This document shows, piece by piece, positions 14,681-26,864 of a DNA stretch of 64,000 nt. Each line of letters starts with the position of its first letter. Positions within the stretch are counted from its first letter, which is position 1. Source of the DNA: Camelus bactrianus. Its lineage: Eukaryota; Chordata; Mammalia; Artiodactyla; Camelidae. The stretch spans positions 5,967,001 through 6,031,000 of the forward strand of contig NC_133573.1 of NCBI RefSeq assembly GCF_048773025.1. Direction: 5' to 3'. The notes beneath the pieces were generated by a model. The model was not told the DNA's origin. It did no database searches and saw only the letters and a list, made by a program, of their open reading frames with translations. The position numbers and the translations under genes were made by a program.

Positions 14681-15923
14681 AAGTGGAGAGACGTTCGTTC
14701 ATCTAGCACCAAGGGAACGGGTTGCAGGAGACACTTTTTCTCTGCTTTCTCAGTCTGTTTCCTAGTGCCGGTTTGAAGTTCCTGCAGTTTTCACTGTCAA
14801 ACCGCGTTGGAGCTAGTACCACCCCATATATATGTATGGAATGGAGTTTGCAACTGAAAAGAAACTTTGTGTTCCCAACAAGCTAGGTGAAGGACGGCTT
14901 TCACACACACTTATCTCTCAGAACTGAGCCAGTGGAGAGACGTTCGTTCATCTAGCACTAAGGGAACGGGATGCAGGAGACACTTTTCTCTGCTTTCTCA
15001 GTCTGTTTCCGAGTGCCGGTTTGAAGTTCCTGCAGTTTTCACTGTCAAACCGAGTTGGAGCTAGTACCTCCCCATATATATGTATGGAATGGAGCTTGCA
15101 ACTGAAAAGAAACTATGTGTTCCCAAAAAGATAGGTGAAGGACGGCTTTCACACACACTTATCTCTCAGAACTGAGCAAGTGGAGAGACGTTCGTTCATC
15201 TAGCACCAAGGGAACGGGTTGCAGGAGACACTTTTTCTCTGCTTTCTCAGTCTGTTTCCTAGTGCCGGTTTGAAGTTCCTGCAGTTTTCACTGTCAAACC
15301 GAGTTGGAGCTAGTACCTCCCCTTATATATGTATGGAATGGATTTTGCTGCTGAAAAGAAACTTCGTGTTCCCAACAAGCTAGGTGAAGGACGGCTTTCA
15401 CACACACTTATCTCTCAGAACTGAGCAAGTGGAGAGACGTTCGTTCATGTAGCACCAAGGGAACGGTTTGCAGGAGACATTTTTTCTCTGCTTTCTCAGT
15501 CTGTTTCCTAGTGCCGGTTTGAAGTTCCTGCAGTTTTCACTGTCAAACCGAGTTGGAGCTAGTACCTCCCCATATATATGTATGGAATGGAGTTTGCAAC
15601 TGAAAAGAAACTTTGTGTTCCCAACAATCTATGTGAAGGACGGCTTTCACACACACTTATCGCTCAGAACTGAGCAAGTGGCGAAACGTTCGTTCATCTA
15701 GCACAAAGGGAACGGGTTGCAGGAGACACTTTTTCTCTGTTTCTCAGTCTGTTTCCTAGTGCTGGTTTGAAGTTCCTGCAGTTTTCACTGTCAAACCGAG
15801 TTGGAGCTAGTTCCTCCCCATATATATGTAAGGAATGGAGTTTGCAACTGAAAAGAAACTTTGTGTTCCCAACAAGCTAGGTGAAGGACGGCTTTCACAC
15901 CCACTTATCTCTCAGAACTGAGC
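14681..15923. repeat. Five-monomer higher-order unit, copy 1 (1,243 bp)
   Basis: Five monomers in order: one with caaaccgcg; one with gggatgcagg, a 1-base shorter cacttttctctg, gcttgcaac and aaaaagatagg; one with ccttatatatg and ttgctgctg; one with catgtagcacc, gacattttttctc and caatctagg; one with gtggcgaaacg, tctctgtttctcag, tgctgg and gtaagg. The same five recur at 15,924 and 19,404 with the same total length. Copies 1 and 3 also share accaccccat and gagccagtgg, so they are closer to each other than to copy 2. Confidence 0.85.
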
Positions 15924-17166
15924 AAGTGGAGAGACGTTCGTTCATCTAGCACCAAGGGAACGGGTTGCAGGAGACACTTTTTCTCTGCTTTCTCAGTCTG
16001 TTTCCTAGTGCCGGTTTGAAGTTCCTGCAGTTTTCACTGTCAAACCGCGTTGGAGCTAGTACCTCCCCATATATATGTATGGAATGGAGTTTGCAACTGA
16101 AAAGAAACTTTGTGTTCCAAAAAAGCTAGGTGAAGGACGGCTTTCACACACACTTATCTCTCAGAACTGAGCAAGTGGAGAGACGTTCGTTCATCTAGCA
16201 CTAAGGGAACGGGATGCAGGAGACACTTTTCTCTGCTTTCTCAGTCTGTTTCCTAGTGCCGGTTTGAAGTTCCTGCAGTTTTCACTGTCAAACCGAGTTG
16301 GAGCTAGTACCTCCCCATATATATGTATGGAATGGAGCTTGCAACTGAAAAGAAACTATGTGTTCCCAAAAAGATAGGTGAAGGACGGCTTTCACACACA
16401 CTTATCTCTCAGAACTGAGCAAGTGCAGAGACGTTCGTTCATCTAGCACCAAGGGAACGGGTTGCAGGAGACACTTTTTCTCTGCTTTCTCAGTCTGTTT
16501 CCTAGTGCCGGTTTGAAGTTCCTGCAGTTTTCACTGTCAAACCGAGTTGGAGCTAGTACCTCCCCTTATATATGTATGGAATGGATTTTGCTGCTGAAAA
16601 GAAACTTCGTGTTCCCAACAAGCTAGGTGAAGGACGGCTTTCACACACACTTATCTCTCAGAACTGAGCAAGTGGAGAGACGTTCGTTCATGTAGCACCA
16701 AGGGAACGGTTTGCAGGAGACATTTTTTCTCTGTTTTCTCAGTCTGTTTCCTAGTGCCGGTTTGAAGTTCCTGCAGTTTTCACTGTCAAACCGAGTTGGA
16801 GCTAGTACCTCCCCATATATATGTATGGAATGGAGTTTGCAACTGAAAAGAAACTTTGTGTTCCCAACAATCTAGGTGAAGGACGGCTTTCACACACACT
16901 TATCTCTCAGAACTGAGCAAGTGGCGAAACGTTCGTTCATCTAGCACCAAGGGAACGGGTTGCAGGAGACACTTTTTCTCTGTTTCTCAGTCTGTTTCCT
17001 AGTGCTGGTTTGAAGTTCCTGCAGTTTTCACTGTCAAACCGAGTTGGAGCTAGTACCTCCCCATATATATGTAAGGAATGGAGTTTGCAACTGAAAAGAA
17101 ACTTTGTGTTCCCAACAAGCTAGGTGAAGGACGGCTTTCACACCCACTTATCTCTCAGAACTGAGC
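15924..17166. repeat. Five-monomer higher-order unit, copy 2 (1,243 bp)
   Basis: Directly adjacent to copy 1, with the same five monomer types and the same 1,243-base length. It differs by a handful of substitutions, for example acctccccat where copies 1 and 3 have accaccccat, ttccaaaaaagc in the first monomer, and gtgcagagacg at the start of the third. Confidence 0.85.
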
Positions 17167-19403
17167 AAGTGGAGAGACGTTCTTTCATCTAGCACCAAGG
17201 GAACGGGTTGCAGGAGACACTTTTTCTCTGCTTTCTCAGTGTGTTTTCTAGTGCCGGTTTGAAGTTCCTGCAGTTTTCACTGTAAAACCGAGTTGGAGCT
17301 TGTACCTCCCCATATATATGTATGGAATGGAGTTTGCAACTGAAAAGAAACTTTGTATTCCCAACAAGCTAGGTGAAGGACGGCTTTCACACACACTTAT
17401 CTCTCAGAACTGAGCAAGTGGAGAGACGTTCGTTCATCTAGCACCAAGGGAACGGGATGCAGGAGACACTTTTTCTCTGCTTTCTCAGTCTGTTTCCTAG
17501 TGCCGGTTTGAAGTTCCTGCAGTTTTCACTGTCAAACCGAGTTGGAGCTAGTACCTCCCCATATATATGTATGGAATGGAGTTTGCAACTGAAAAGAAAC
17601 TTTGTGTTCCCAACAAGCTAGGTGAAGGACGGCTTTCACACACACTTATCTCTCAGAACTGAGCAAGTGGAGAGACGTTCTTTCATGTAGCACCAAGGGA
17701 ACGGGTTGCAGGAGACACTTTTTCTCTGCTTTCTCAGTCTATTTCCTAGTGCCGTTTGAAGTTCCTGCAGTTTTCACTGTAAAACCGAGTTGGAGCTAGT
17801 ACCACACCATATATATGTATGGAATGGAGTTTGCAACTGAAAAGAAACTTTGTATTCCAAACAAGCTAGGTGAAGGACGGCTTTCACACACACTTATCTC
17901 TCAGAACTGAGCAAGTGGAGAGACGTTCGTTCATCTAGCACCAAGGGAACGGGTTGCAGGATACACTTTTTCTCTGTTTCTCAGTCTGTTTCCTAGTGCT
18001 GGTTTGAAGTTCCTGCAGTTTTCACTGTCAAACCGAGTTGGAGCTAGTACCTCCCCATATATATGTAAGGAATGGAGTTTGCAACTGAAAAGAAACTTTG
18101 TGTTTCCAACAAGATAGGTGAAGGGCGGCTTTCACACACACTTATCTCTCAGAACTGAGCAAGTGGAGAGACGTTCGTTCATCTAGCACCAAGGGAACGG
18201 GTTGCAGGAGACACTTTTTCTCTGCTTTCTCAGTCTGTTTCCTAGTGCCGGTTTGAAGTTCCTGCAGTTTTCACTGTCAAACGGAGTTGGAGCTAGTACC
18301 TCCCCATATATATGTATGGAGTGGAGTTTGCAACTAAAAAGAAACTTTGTGTTCCCAACAAGTTAGGTGAAGGACGGCTTTCACACACACTTATCTCTCA
18401 GAACTGAGCAAGTGGAGAGACGTTCGTTCATCTAGCACCAAGGGAACGGGTTGCAGGAGACACTTTTTCTCTGCTTTCTCAGTCTGTTTCCTAGTGCCGG
18501 TTTGAAGTTCCTGCAGTTTTCACTGTCAAACAGAGTTGGAGCTACTACCTCCACATATATATGTATGGAATGGAGTTTGCAACTGAAAAGAAACTTTGAG
18601 TTCCCAACAAGCTAGGTGAAGGACGGCTTTCACACCCAATTATCTCTCAGAACTGAGCAAGTGGAGAGACGTTCGTTCAACTAGCACCAAGGTAACGGGT
18701 TGCAGGAGACACTTTTCTCTGCTTTCTCAGTCTGTTTCCTAGTGCCGGTTTGAAGTTCCTGCAGTTTTCACTGTCAAACCGAGTTGGAGCTAGTACCTCC
18801 CCATATATATGTATGGAATGGAGTTTGCAACTGAAAAGAAACTTTGTGTTCCCATCAAGAAAGGTGAAGGACGGCTTTCACACACACTTATCTCTCAGAA
18901 CTGAGCAAGTGGAGAGACGTTCGTTCATGTAGCACCAAGGGAACGGTTTGCAGGAGACATTTTTTCTCTGCTTTCTCAGTCTGTTTCCTAGTGCCGGTTT
19001 GAAGTTCCTGCAGTTTTCACTGTCAAACCGAGTTGGAGCTAGTACCTCCCCATATATATGTATGGAATGGAGTTTGCAACTGAAAATAAACTTTGTGTTC
19101 CCAACAATCTAGGTGAAGGACGGCTTTCACACACACTTATCTCTCAGAACTGAGCAAGTGGCGAAACGTTCGTTCATCTAGCACCAAGGGAACGGGTTGC
19201 AGGAGACACTTTTTCTCTGTTTCTCAGTCTGTTTCCTAGTGCTGGTTTGAAGTTCCTGCAGTTTTCACTGTCAAACCGAGTTGGAGCTAGTACCTCCCCA
19301 TATATATGTAAGGAATGGAGTTTGCAACTGAAAAGAAACTTTGTGTTCCCAACAAGATAGGTGAAGGGCAGCTTTCACACACACTTATCTCTCAGAACTG
19401 AGC
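17167..19403. repeat. Nine monomers of mixed type between five-monomer units
   Basis: The stretch starts with monomers of block A type (cagtgtgttttctag with gcttg and tttgtattcc at 17,167; gccgtttg with a 1-base deletion near 17,751). It continues with tctctgtttctcag/gtaagg, caaacggag with atggagtgg, ttcaactagcacc with aagaaagg, and the catgtagcacc and gtggcgaaacg types. The first part returns 4,225 bases later, from about 21,392. Confidence 0.75.
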
Positions 19404-20646
19404 AAGTGGAGAGACGTTCGTTCATCTAGCACCAAGGGAACGGGTTGCAGGAGACACTTTTTCTCTGCTTTCTCAGTCTGTTTCCTAGTGCCGGTTTGAA
19501 GTTCCTGCAGTTTTCACTGTCAAACCGCGTTGGAGCTAGTACCACCCCATATATATGTATGGAATGGAGTTTGCAACTGAAAAGAAACTTTGTGTTCCCA
19601 ACAAGCTAGGTGAAGGACGGCTTTCACACACACTTATCTCTCAGAACTGAGCCAGTGGAGAGACGTTCGTTCATCTAGCACTAAGGGAACGGGATGCAGG
19701 AGACACTTTTCTCTGCTTTCTCAGTCTGTTTCCGAGTGCCGGTTTGAAGTTCCTGCAGTTTTCACTGTCAAACCGAGTTGGAGCTAGTACCTCCCCATAT
19801 ATATGTATGGAATGGAGCTTGCAACTGAAAAGAAACTATGTGTTCCCAAAAAGATAGGTGAAGGACGGCTTTCACACACACTTATCTCTCAGAACTGAGC
19901 AAGTGGAGAGACGTTCGTTCATCTAGCACCAAGGGAACGGGTTGCAGGAGACACTTTTTCTCTGCTTTCTCAGTCTGTTTCCTAGTGCCGGTTTGAAGTT
20001 CCTGCAGTTTTCACTGTCAAACCGAGTTGGAGCTAGTACCTCCCCTTATATATGTATGGAATGGATTTTGCTGCTGAAAAGAAACTTCGTGTTCCCAACA
20101 AGCTAGGTGAAGGACGGCTTTCACACACACTTATCTCTCAGAACTGAGCAAGTGGAGAGACGTTCGTTCATGTAGCACCAAGGGAACGGTTTGCAGGAGA
20201 CATTTTTTCTCTGCTTTCTCAGTCTGTTTCCTAGTGCCGGTTTGAAGTTCCTGCAGTTTTCACTGTCAAACAGAGTTGGAGCTACTACCTCCACATATAT
20301 ATGTATGGAATGGAGTTTGCAACTGAAAAGAAACTTTGTGTTCCCAACAATCTATGTGAAGGACGGCTTTCACACACACTTATCGCTCAGAACTGAGCAA
20401 GTGGCGAAACGTTCGTTCATCTAGCACCAAGGGAACGGGTTGCAGGAGACACTTTTTCTCTGTTTCTCAGTCTGTTTCCTAGTGCTGGTTTGAAGTTCCT
20501 GCAGTTTTCACTGTCAAACCGAGTTGGAGCTAGTTCCTCCCCATATATATGTAAGGAATGGAGTTTGCAACTGAAAAGAAACTTTGTGTTCCCAACAAGC
20601 TAGGTGAAGGACGGCTTTCACACCCACTTATCTCTCAGAACTGAGC
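19404..20646. repeat. Five-monomer higher-order unit, copy 3 (1,243 bp)
   Basis: An exact-length repeat of 14,681-15,923 at an offset of 4,723 bases (19 monomers). It shares that copy's private changes (accaccccat, gagccagtgg, tccgagtgccgg, gttcctcccc), so the two look like one unit copied as a block. The fourth monomer differs in having aaacagag and ctccacat, as also seen near 18,530. Confidence 0.85.
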
Positions 20647-22883
20647 AAGTGGAGAGACGTTCGTTCATCTAGCACCAAGGGAACGGGTTGCAGGAGACAC
20701 TTTTTCTCTGCTTTCTCAGTCTGTTTCCTAGTGCCGGTTTGAAGTTCCTGCAGTTTTCACTGTCAAACCGAGTTGGAGCTAGTACCTCCCCATATATATG
20801 TATGGAATGGAGTTTGCAACTTAAAAGAAACTTTGTGTTCCCAACAAGCTAGGTGAAGGACGGCTTTCACACACACTTATCTCTCAGAACTGAGCAAGTG
20901 GAGAGACGTTCGTTCATCTAGCACCAAGGGAACGGGTTGCAGGAGACACTTTTCCTCTGCTTTCTCAGTCTCTTTCCTAGTGCCGGTTTGAAGTTCCTGC
21001 AGTTTTCACTGTCAAACCGATTTGGAGCTAGTACCTCCCCATATATATGTATGGAATGGAGTTTGCAACTTAAAAGAAACTTTGTTTTTCCAACAAGCTA
21101 GGGGAAGGACGGCTTTCACACACACTTATCTCTCAGAACTGAGCAAGTGGAGAGACGTTCGTTCATCTAGCACCCAGGGAACGGGTTGCAGGAGACACTT
21201 TTTCTGCTTTCTCAGTCTGTTTCCTAGTGCCGGTTTGAAGTTCCTGCAGTTTTCACTGTCAAACCGAGTTGGAGCTAGAACCTCCCCATATATATGTATG
21301 GAATGGAGTTTGCAACTGAAAAGAAACTTTGTGTTCCCAACAAGCTAGGTGAAGTACGGAATTCACACACACTTATCTCTCAGAACTTAGCAAGTGGAGA
21401 GACGTTCTTTCATCTAGCACCAAGGGAACGGGTTGCAGGAGACACTTTTTCTCTGCTTTCTCAGTGTGTTTTCTAGTGCCGGTTTGAAGTTCCTGCAGTT
21501 TTCACTGTAAAAACGAGTTGGAGCTTGTACCTCCCCATATATATGTATGGAATGGAGTTTGCAACTGAAAAGAAACTTTGTATTCCCAACAAGCTAGGTG
21601 AAGGACGGCTTTCACACACACTTATCTCTCAGAACTGAGCAAGTGGAGAGACGTTCGTTCATCTAGCACCAAGGGAACGGTTTGCAGGAGACAATTTTTC
21701 TCTGCTTTCTCAGTCTGTTTCCTAGTGCCGGTTTGAAGTTCCTGCAGTTTTCACTGTCAAACCGAGTTGGAGCTAGTACCTCCCCATATATATGTATGGA
21801 ATGGAGTTTGCAACTGAAAAGAAACTTTGTGTTCCCAACAAGCTAGGTGAAGGACGGCTTTCACACACACTTATCTCTCAGAACTTAGCAAGTGGAGAGA
21901 CGTTCTTTCATGTAGCACCAAGGGAACGGGTTGCAGGAGACACTTTTTCTCTGCTTTCTCAGTCTGTTTCCTAGTGCCGTTTGAAGTTCCTGCAGTTTTC
22001 ACTGTAAAACCGAGTTGGAGCATGTACCACACCATATATATGTATGGAATGGAGTTTGCAACTGAAAAGAAACTTTGTATTCCCAACAAGCTAGGTGAAG
22101 GACGGCTTTCACACACACTTATCTCTCAGAACTGAGCAAGTGGAGAGACGTTCGTTCATCTAGCACCAAGGGAACGGGTTGCAGGAGACACTTTTTCTCT
22201 GTTTCTCAGTCTGTTTCCTAGTGCTGGTTTGAAGTTCCTGCAGTTTTCACTGTCAAACCGAGTTGGAGCTAGTACCTCCCCATATATATGTAAGGAATGG
22301 AGTTTGCAACTGAAAAGAAACTTTGTGTTCCCAGCAAGATAGGTGAAGGGCGGCTTTCACACACACTTATCTCTCAGAACTGAGCAAGTGGAGAGACGTT
22401 CGTTCATCTAGCACCAAGGGAACGGGTTGCAGGAGACACTTTTTCTCTGCTTTCTCAGTCTGTTTCCTAGTGCCGTTTTGAAGTTCCTGCAGTTTTCACT
22501 GTCAAACGGAGTTGGAGCTAGTACCTCCCCATATATATGTATGGAGTGGAGTTTGCAACTAAAAAGAAACTTTGTGTTCCCAACAAGCTAGGTGAAGGAC
22601 GGCTTTCACACACACTTATCTCTCAGAACTGAGCAAGTGGAGAGACGTTCGTTCATCTAGCACCAAGTGAACGGGTTGCAGGAGACACTTTTTCTCTGCT
22701 TTCTCAGTCTGTTTCCTAGTGCCGGTTTGAAGTTCCTGCAGTTTTCACTGTCAAACCGAGTTGGAGCTACTACCTCCCCATATATATGTATGGAATGGAG
22801 TTTGCAACTGAAAAGAAACTTTGAGTTCCCAACAAGCTAGGTGAAGGACGGCTTTCACACCCACTTATCTCTCAGAACTGAGC
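20647..22883. repeat. Nine monomers: block A types, then a 4,225-bp-offset repeat of the 17.2-kb stretch
   Basis: The first three monomers are block A types: acttaaaag (20,647), ttttcctctg with cgatttgg and tttgtttttcc (about 20,896), and cacccaggg with the 2-base-shorter tttttctgc (about 21,144). From about 21,392 the order of 17,167 onward repeats (cagtgtgttttctag, cggtttgc, gccgtttg with accacaccat, tctctgtttctcag, caaacggag). This shows that block A and block B monomers are interleaved rather than separate arrays. Confidence 0.75.
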
Positions 22884-24624
22884 AAGTGGAGAGACGTTCG
22901 TTCAACTAGCACCAAGGTAACGGGTTGCAGGAGACACTTTTCTCTGCTTTCTCAGTCTGTTTCCTAGTGCCGGTTTGAAGTTCCTGCAGTTTTCACTGTC
23001 AAACCGAGTTGGAGCTTCTACCTCCCCATATATATGTATGGAATGGAGTTTGCAAATGAAAAGAAACTTTGTGTTCCCAACAAGCTAGGTGAAGGACGGC
23101 TTTCACACACACATATCTCTCAGATCTGAGCAAGTGGAGAGACGTTCGTTCATCTAGCACCAAGGTAACGGGTTGCAGGAGATACATTTTCTCTGCTTTC
23201 TCAGTCTGTTTCCTCGTGCCGGTTTGAAGTTCCTGCAGTTTTCACTGTGAAACAGAATTGGAGCTAGTACCTCCCCATATATATGTATGGAATGGAGTTT
23301 GCAACTGAAAAGAAACTTTGTGTTCCCAACAAGCTAGGTGAAGGACGGAATTCACACACACTTATCTCTCAGAACTGAGCAAGTGGAGAGACGTTCGTTC
23401 ATCTAGCACCAAGGGAACGGGTTGCAGGAGACACTTTTTCTCTGCTTTCTCAGTCTGTTTCCTAGTGCCGGTTTGAAGTTCCTGCAGTTTTCACTGTCAA
23501 ACCGAGTTGGAGCTAGTACCTCCCCATATATATGTATGGAATGGAGTTTGCAACTGAAAAGAAACTTTGTGTTCCCAACAAGCTAGGTGAAGGACGGCTT
23601 TCACACACACTTATCTCTCAGAACTGAGCCAGTGGAGAGACGTTCGTTCACCTAGCACCAAGGGAACGGGATGCAGGAGACACTTTTCTCTGCTTTCTCA
23701 GTCTGTTTCCTAGTGCCGGTTTGAAGTTCCTGCAGTTTTCACTGTCAAACCGAGTTGGAGCTAGTACCTCCCCATATATATGTATGGAATGGAGCTTGCA
23801 ACTTAAAAGAAACTATGTGTTCCCAAAAAGATAGGTGAAGGACGGCTTTCACACACACTTATCTCTCAGAACTGAGCAAGTGCAGAGACGTTCGTTCATC
23901 TAGCACCAAGGGAACGGGTTGCAGGAGACACTTTTTCTCTGCTTTCTCAGTCTGTTTCCTAGTGCCGGTTTGAAGTTCCTGCAGTTTTCACTGTCAAACC
24001 GAGTTGGAGCTAGTACCTCCCCATATATATGTATGGAATGGAGTTTGCAACTGAAAAGAAACTTTGTGTTCCCATCAAGAAAGGTGAAGGACGGCTTTCA
24101 CACACACTTATCTCTCAGAACTGAGCAAGTGGAGAGACGTTCGTTCATCTAGCACCAAGGGAACGGGTTGCAGGAGACACTTTTTCTCTGCTTTCTCAGT
24201 CTGTGTCCTAGTGCCGGTTTGAAGTTCCTGAAGTTTTCACTGTCAAACCGAGTTGGAGCTTCTACCTCCCCATATATATGTATGGAATGGAGTTTGCAAC
24301 TGAAAAGAAACTTTGTGTTCCCAACAAGCTAGGTGAAGGACGGCTTTCACACACACATATCTCTCAGATCTGAGCAAGTGGAGAGACGTTCGTTCATCTA
24401 GCACCAAGGTAACGGTTTGCAGGAGATACATTTTCTCTGCTTTCTCAGTCTGTTTCCTCGTGCCGGTTTGAAGTTCCTGCAGTTTTCACTGTGAAACAGA
24501 ATTGGAGCTAGTACCTCCCCATATATATGTATGGAATGGAGTTTGCAACTGAAAAGAAACTTTGTGTTCCCAACAAGCTAGGTGAAGGACGGAATTCACA
24601 CACACTTATCTCTCAGAACTGAGC
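22884..24624. repeat. Seven monomers with a 1,244-bp (five-monomer) partial repeat
   Basis: The first three monomers (22,884-23,629) carry gcttctacc with cagatctgag, gagatacattttc with tttcctcgtgcc and gaaacagaattgg, and a near-consensus monomer. They recur at 24,127-24,873. Between them lie the gggatgcagg/gcttgcaac and aagaaagg types. The two copies of gaaacagaattgg are 1,243 bases apart. Confidence 0.75.
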
Positions 24625-25371
24625 AAGTGGAGAGACGTTCGTTCATCTAGCACCAAGGGAACGGGTTGCAGGAGACACTTTTTCTCTGCTTTCTCAGTCT
24701 GTTTCCTAGTGCCGGTTTGAAGTTCCTGCAGTTTTCACTGTAAAACCGAGTTGGAGCTAGTACCTCCCCATATATATGTATGGAATGGAGTTTGCAACTG
24801 AAAAGAAACTTTGTGTTCCCAACAAGCTAGGTGAAGGACGGCTTTCACACACACTTATCTCTCAGAACTGAGCCAGTGGAGAGACGTTCGTTCATCTAGC
24901 ACCAAGGGAACGGGTTGCAGGAGACACTTTTTCTCTGCTTTCTCAGTCTGTTTCCTAGTGCCGGTTTGATGTTCCTGCAGTTTTCACTGTCAAACGGAGT
25001 TGGAGCTAGTACCTCCCCATATATATGTATGGAGTGGAGTTTGCAACTAAAAAGAAACTTTGTGTTCCCAACAAGCTAGGTGAAGGACGGCTTTCACACA
25101 CACTTATCTCTCAGAACTGACCAAGTGGAGAGACGTTCGTTCATCTAGCACCAAGTGAACGGGTTGCAGGAGACACTTTTTCTCTGCTTTCTCAGTCTGT
25201 TTCCTCGTGCCGGTTTGAAATTCCTGCAGTTTTCACTGTGAAACAGAATTGGAGCTAGTACCTCCCCATATATATGTATGGAATGGAGTTTGCAACTGAA
25301 AAGAAACTTTGTGTTCCCAACAAGCTAGGTGAAGGACGGCTTTCACACACACTTATCTCTCAGAACTGAGC
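24625..25371. repeat. Three-monomer unit, tandem copy 1 (747 bp)
   Basis: Three monomers: near-consensus with gtaaaacc; one with caaacggag, atggagtgg and aactaaaaag; one starting after gaactgacc with caccaagtg, tttcctcgtgcc, tttgaaattcc and gaaacagaattgg. An adjacent second copy starts at 25,372. The copies differ at very few positions, for example tttgatg here against tttgaag in copy 2. Confidence 0.85.
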
Positions 25372-26118
25372 CAGTGGAGAGACGTTCGTTCATCTAGCAC
25401 CAAGGGAACGGGTTGCAGGAGACACTTTTTCTCTGCTTTCTCAGTCTGTTTCCTAGTGCCGGTTTGAAGTTCCTGCAGTTTTCACTGTAAAACCGAGTTG
25501 GAGCTAGTACCTCCCCATATATATGTATGGAATGGAGTTTGCAACTGAAAAGAAACTTTGTGTTCCCAACAAGCTAGGTGAAGGACGGCTTTCACACACA
25601 CTTATCTCTCAGAACTGAGCCAGTGGAGAGACGTTCGTTCATCTAGCACCAAGGGAACGGGTTGCAGGAGACACTTTTTCTCTGCTTTCTCAGTCTGTTT
25701 CCTAGTGCCGGTTTGAAGTTCCTGCAGTTTTCACTGTCAAACGGAGTTGGAGCTAGTACCTCCCCATATATATGTATGGAGTGGAGTTTGCAACTAAAAA
25801 GAAACTTTGTGTTCCCAACAAGCTAGGTGAAGGACGGCTTTCACACACACTTATCTCTCAGAACTGACCAAGTGGAGAGACGTTCGTTCATCTAGCACCA
25901 AGTGAACGGGTTGCAGGAGACACTTTTTCTCTGCTTTCTCAGTCTGTTTCCTCGTGCCGGTTTGAAATTCCTGCAGTTTTCACTGTGAAACAGAATTGGA
26001 GCTAGTACCTCCCCATATATATGTATGGAATGGAGTTTGCAACTGAAAAGAAACTTTGTGTTCCCAACAAGCTAGGTGAAGGACGGCTTTCACACACACT
26101 TATCTCTCAGAACTGAGC
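25372..26118. repeat. Three-monomer unit, tandem copy 2 (747 bp)
   Basis: Same three monomers in the same order and of the same length as the copy immediately to the left. The rare combination tttgaaattcc with gaaacagaattgg is seen only in these two units, so the duplication is recent relative to the rest of the array. Confidence 0.85.
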
Positions 26119-26864
26119 CAGTGGAGAGACGTTCGTTCATCTAGCACCAAGGGAACGGGTTGCAGGAGACACTTTTTCTCTGCTTTCTCAGTCTGTTTCC
26201 TAGTGCCGGTTTGAAGTTCCTGCAGTTTTCACTGTCAAACCGAGTTGGAGCTAGTACCTCCCCTTATATATGTATGGAATGGATTTTGCTACTGAAAAGA
26301 AACTTCGTGTTCCCTACAAGCTAGGTGAAGGACGGCTTTCACACACACTTATCTCTCAGAACTGAGCAAGTGGAGAGACGTTCGTTCATGTAGCACCAAG
26401 GGAACGGTTTGCAGGAGACATTTTTTCTCTGCTTTCTCAGTCTGTTTCCTAGTGCAGGTTTGAAGTTCCTGCAGTTTTCACTGTCAAACCGAGTTGGAGC
26501 TAGTACCTCCCCATATATATGTATGGAATGGAGTTTGCAACTGAAAACAAACTTTGTGTTCCCAACAATCTAGGTGAAGGACGGCTTTCACACACACTTA
26601 TCTCTCAGAACTGAGCAAGTGGCGAAACGTTCGTTCATCTAGCACCAAGGGAACGGGTTGCAGGAGACACTTTTTCTCTGTTTCTCAGTCTGTTTCCTAG
26701 TGCAGGTTTGAAGTTCCTGCAGTTTTCACTGTCAAACCGAGTTGGAGCTACTACCTCCCCATATATATGTAAGGAATGTAGTTTGCAAATGAAAAGAAAC
26801 TTTGTGTTCCCAACAAGATAGGTGAAGGGCGGCTTTCACACACACTTACCTCTCAGAACTGAGC
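26119..26864. repeat. Three block B monomers leading into the six-monomer repeat
   Basis: In order, monomers with ccttatatatg and ttgctactg (a variant of ttgctgctg), catgtagcacc with gacattttttctc and gaaaacaaac, and gtggcgaaacg with tctctgtttctcag. This is the last part of the five-monomer pattern without its first two members. Confidence 0.75.

Noticed and set aside
19082-19091. AATAAA polyadenylation signal in one monomer (aaaataaact)
   Set aside because: It arises from a single change of aaaagaaac in one copy and is not shared by neighbours, so it is chance variation.
21022-21348. The longest open frame, 108 codons, and the many 60-82-codon frames on both strands
   Set aside because: They repeat with the monomer. 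On the + strand the frame has just two stops per 83 codons, both from CTAG contexts (aagctaggtg and catctagcac), so single changes or small indels open it. Matched frames differ by amino-acid-changing substitutions as freely as by silent ones, and there is no start context, domain or codon pattern that suggests a protein.
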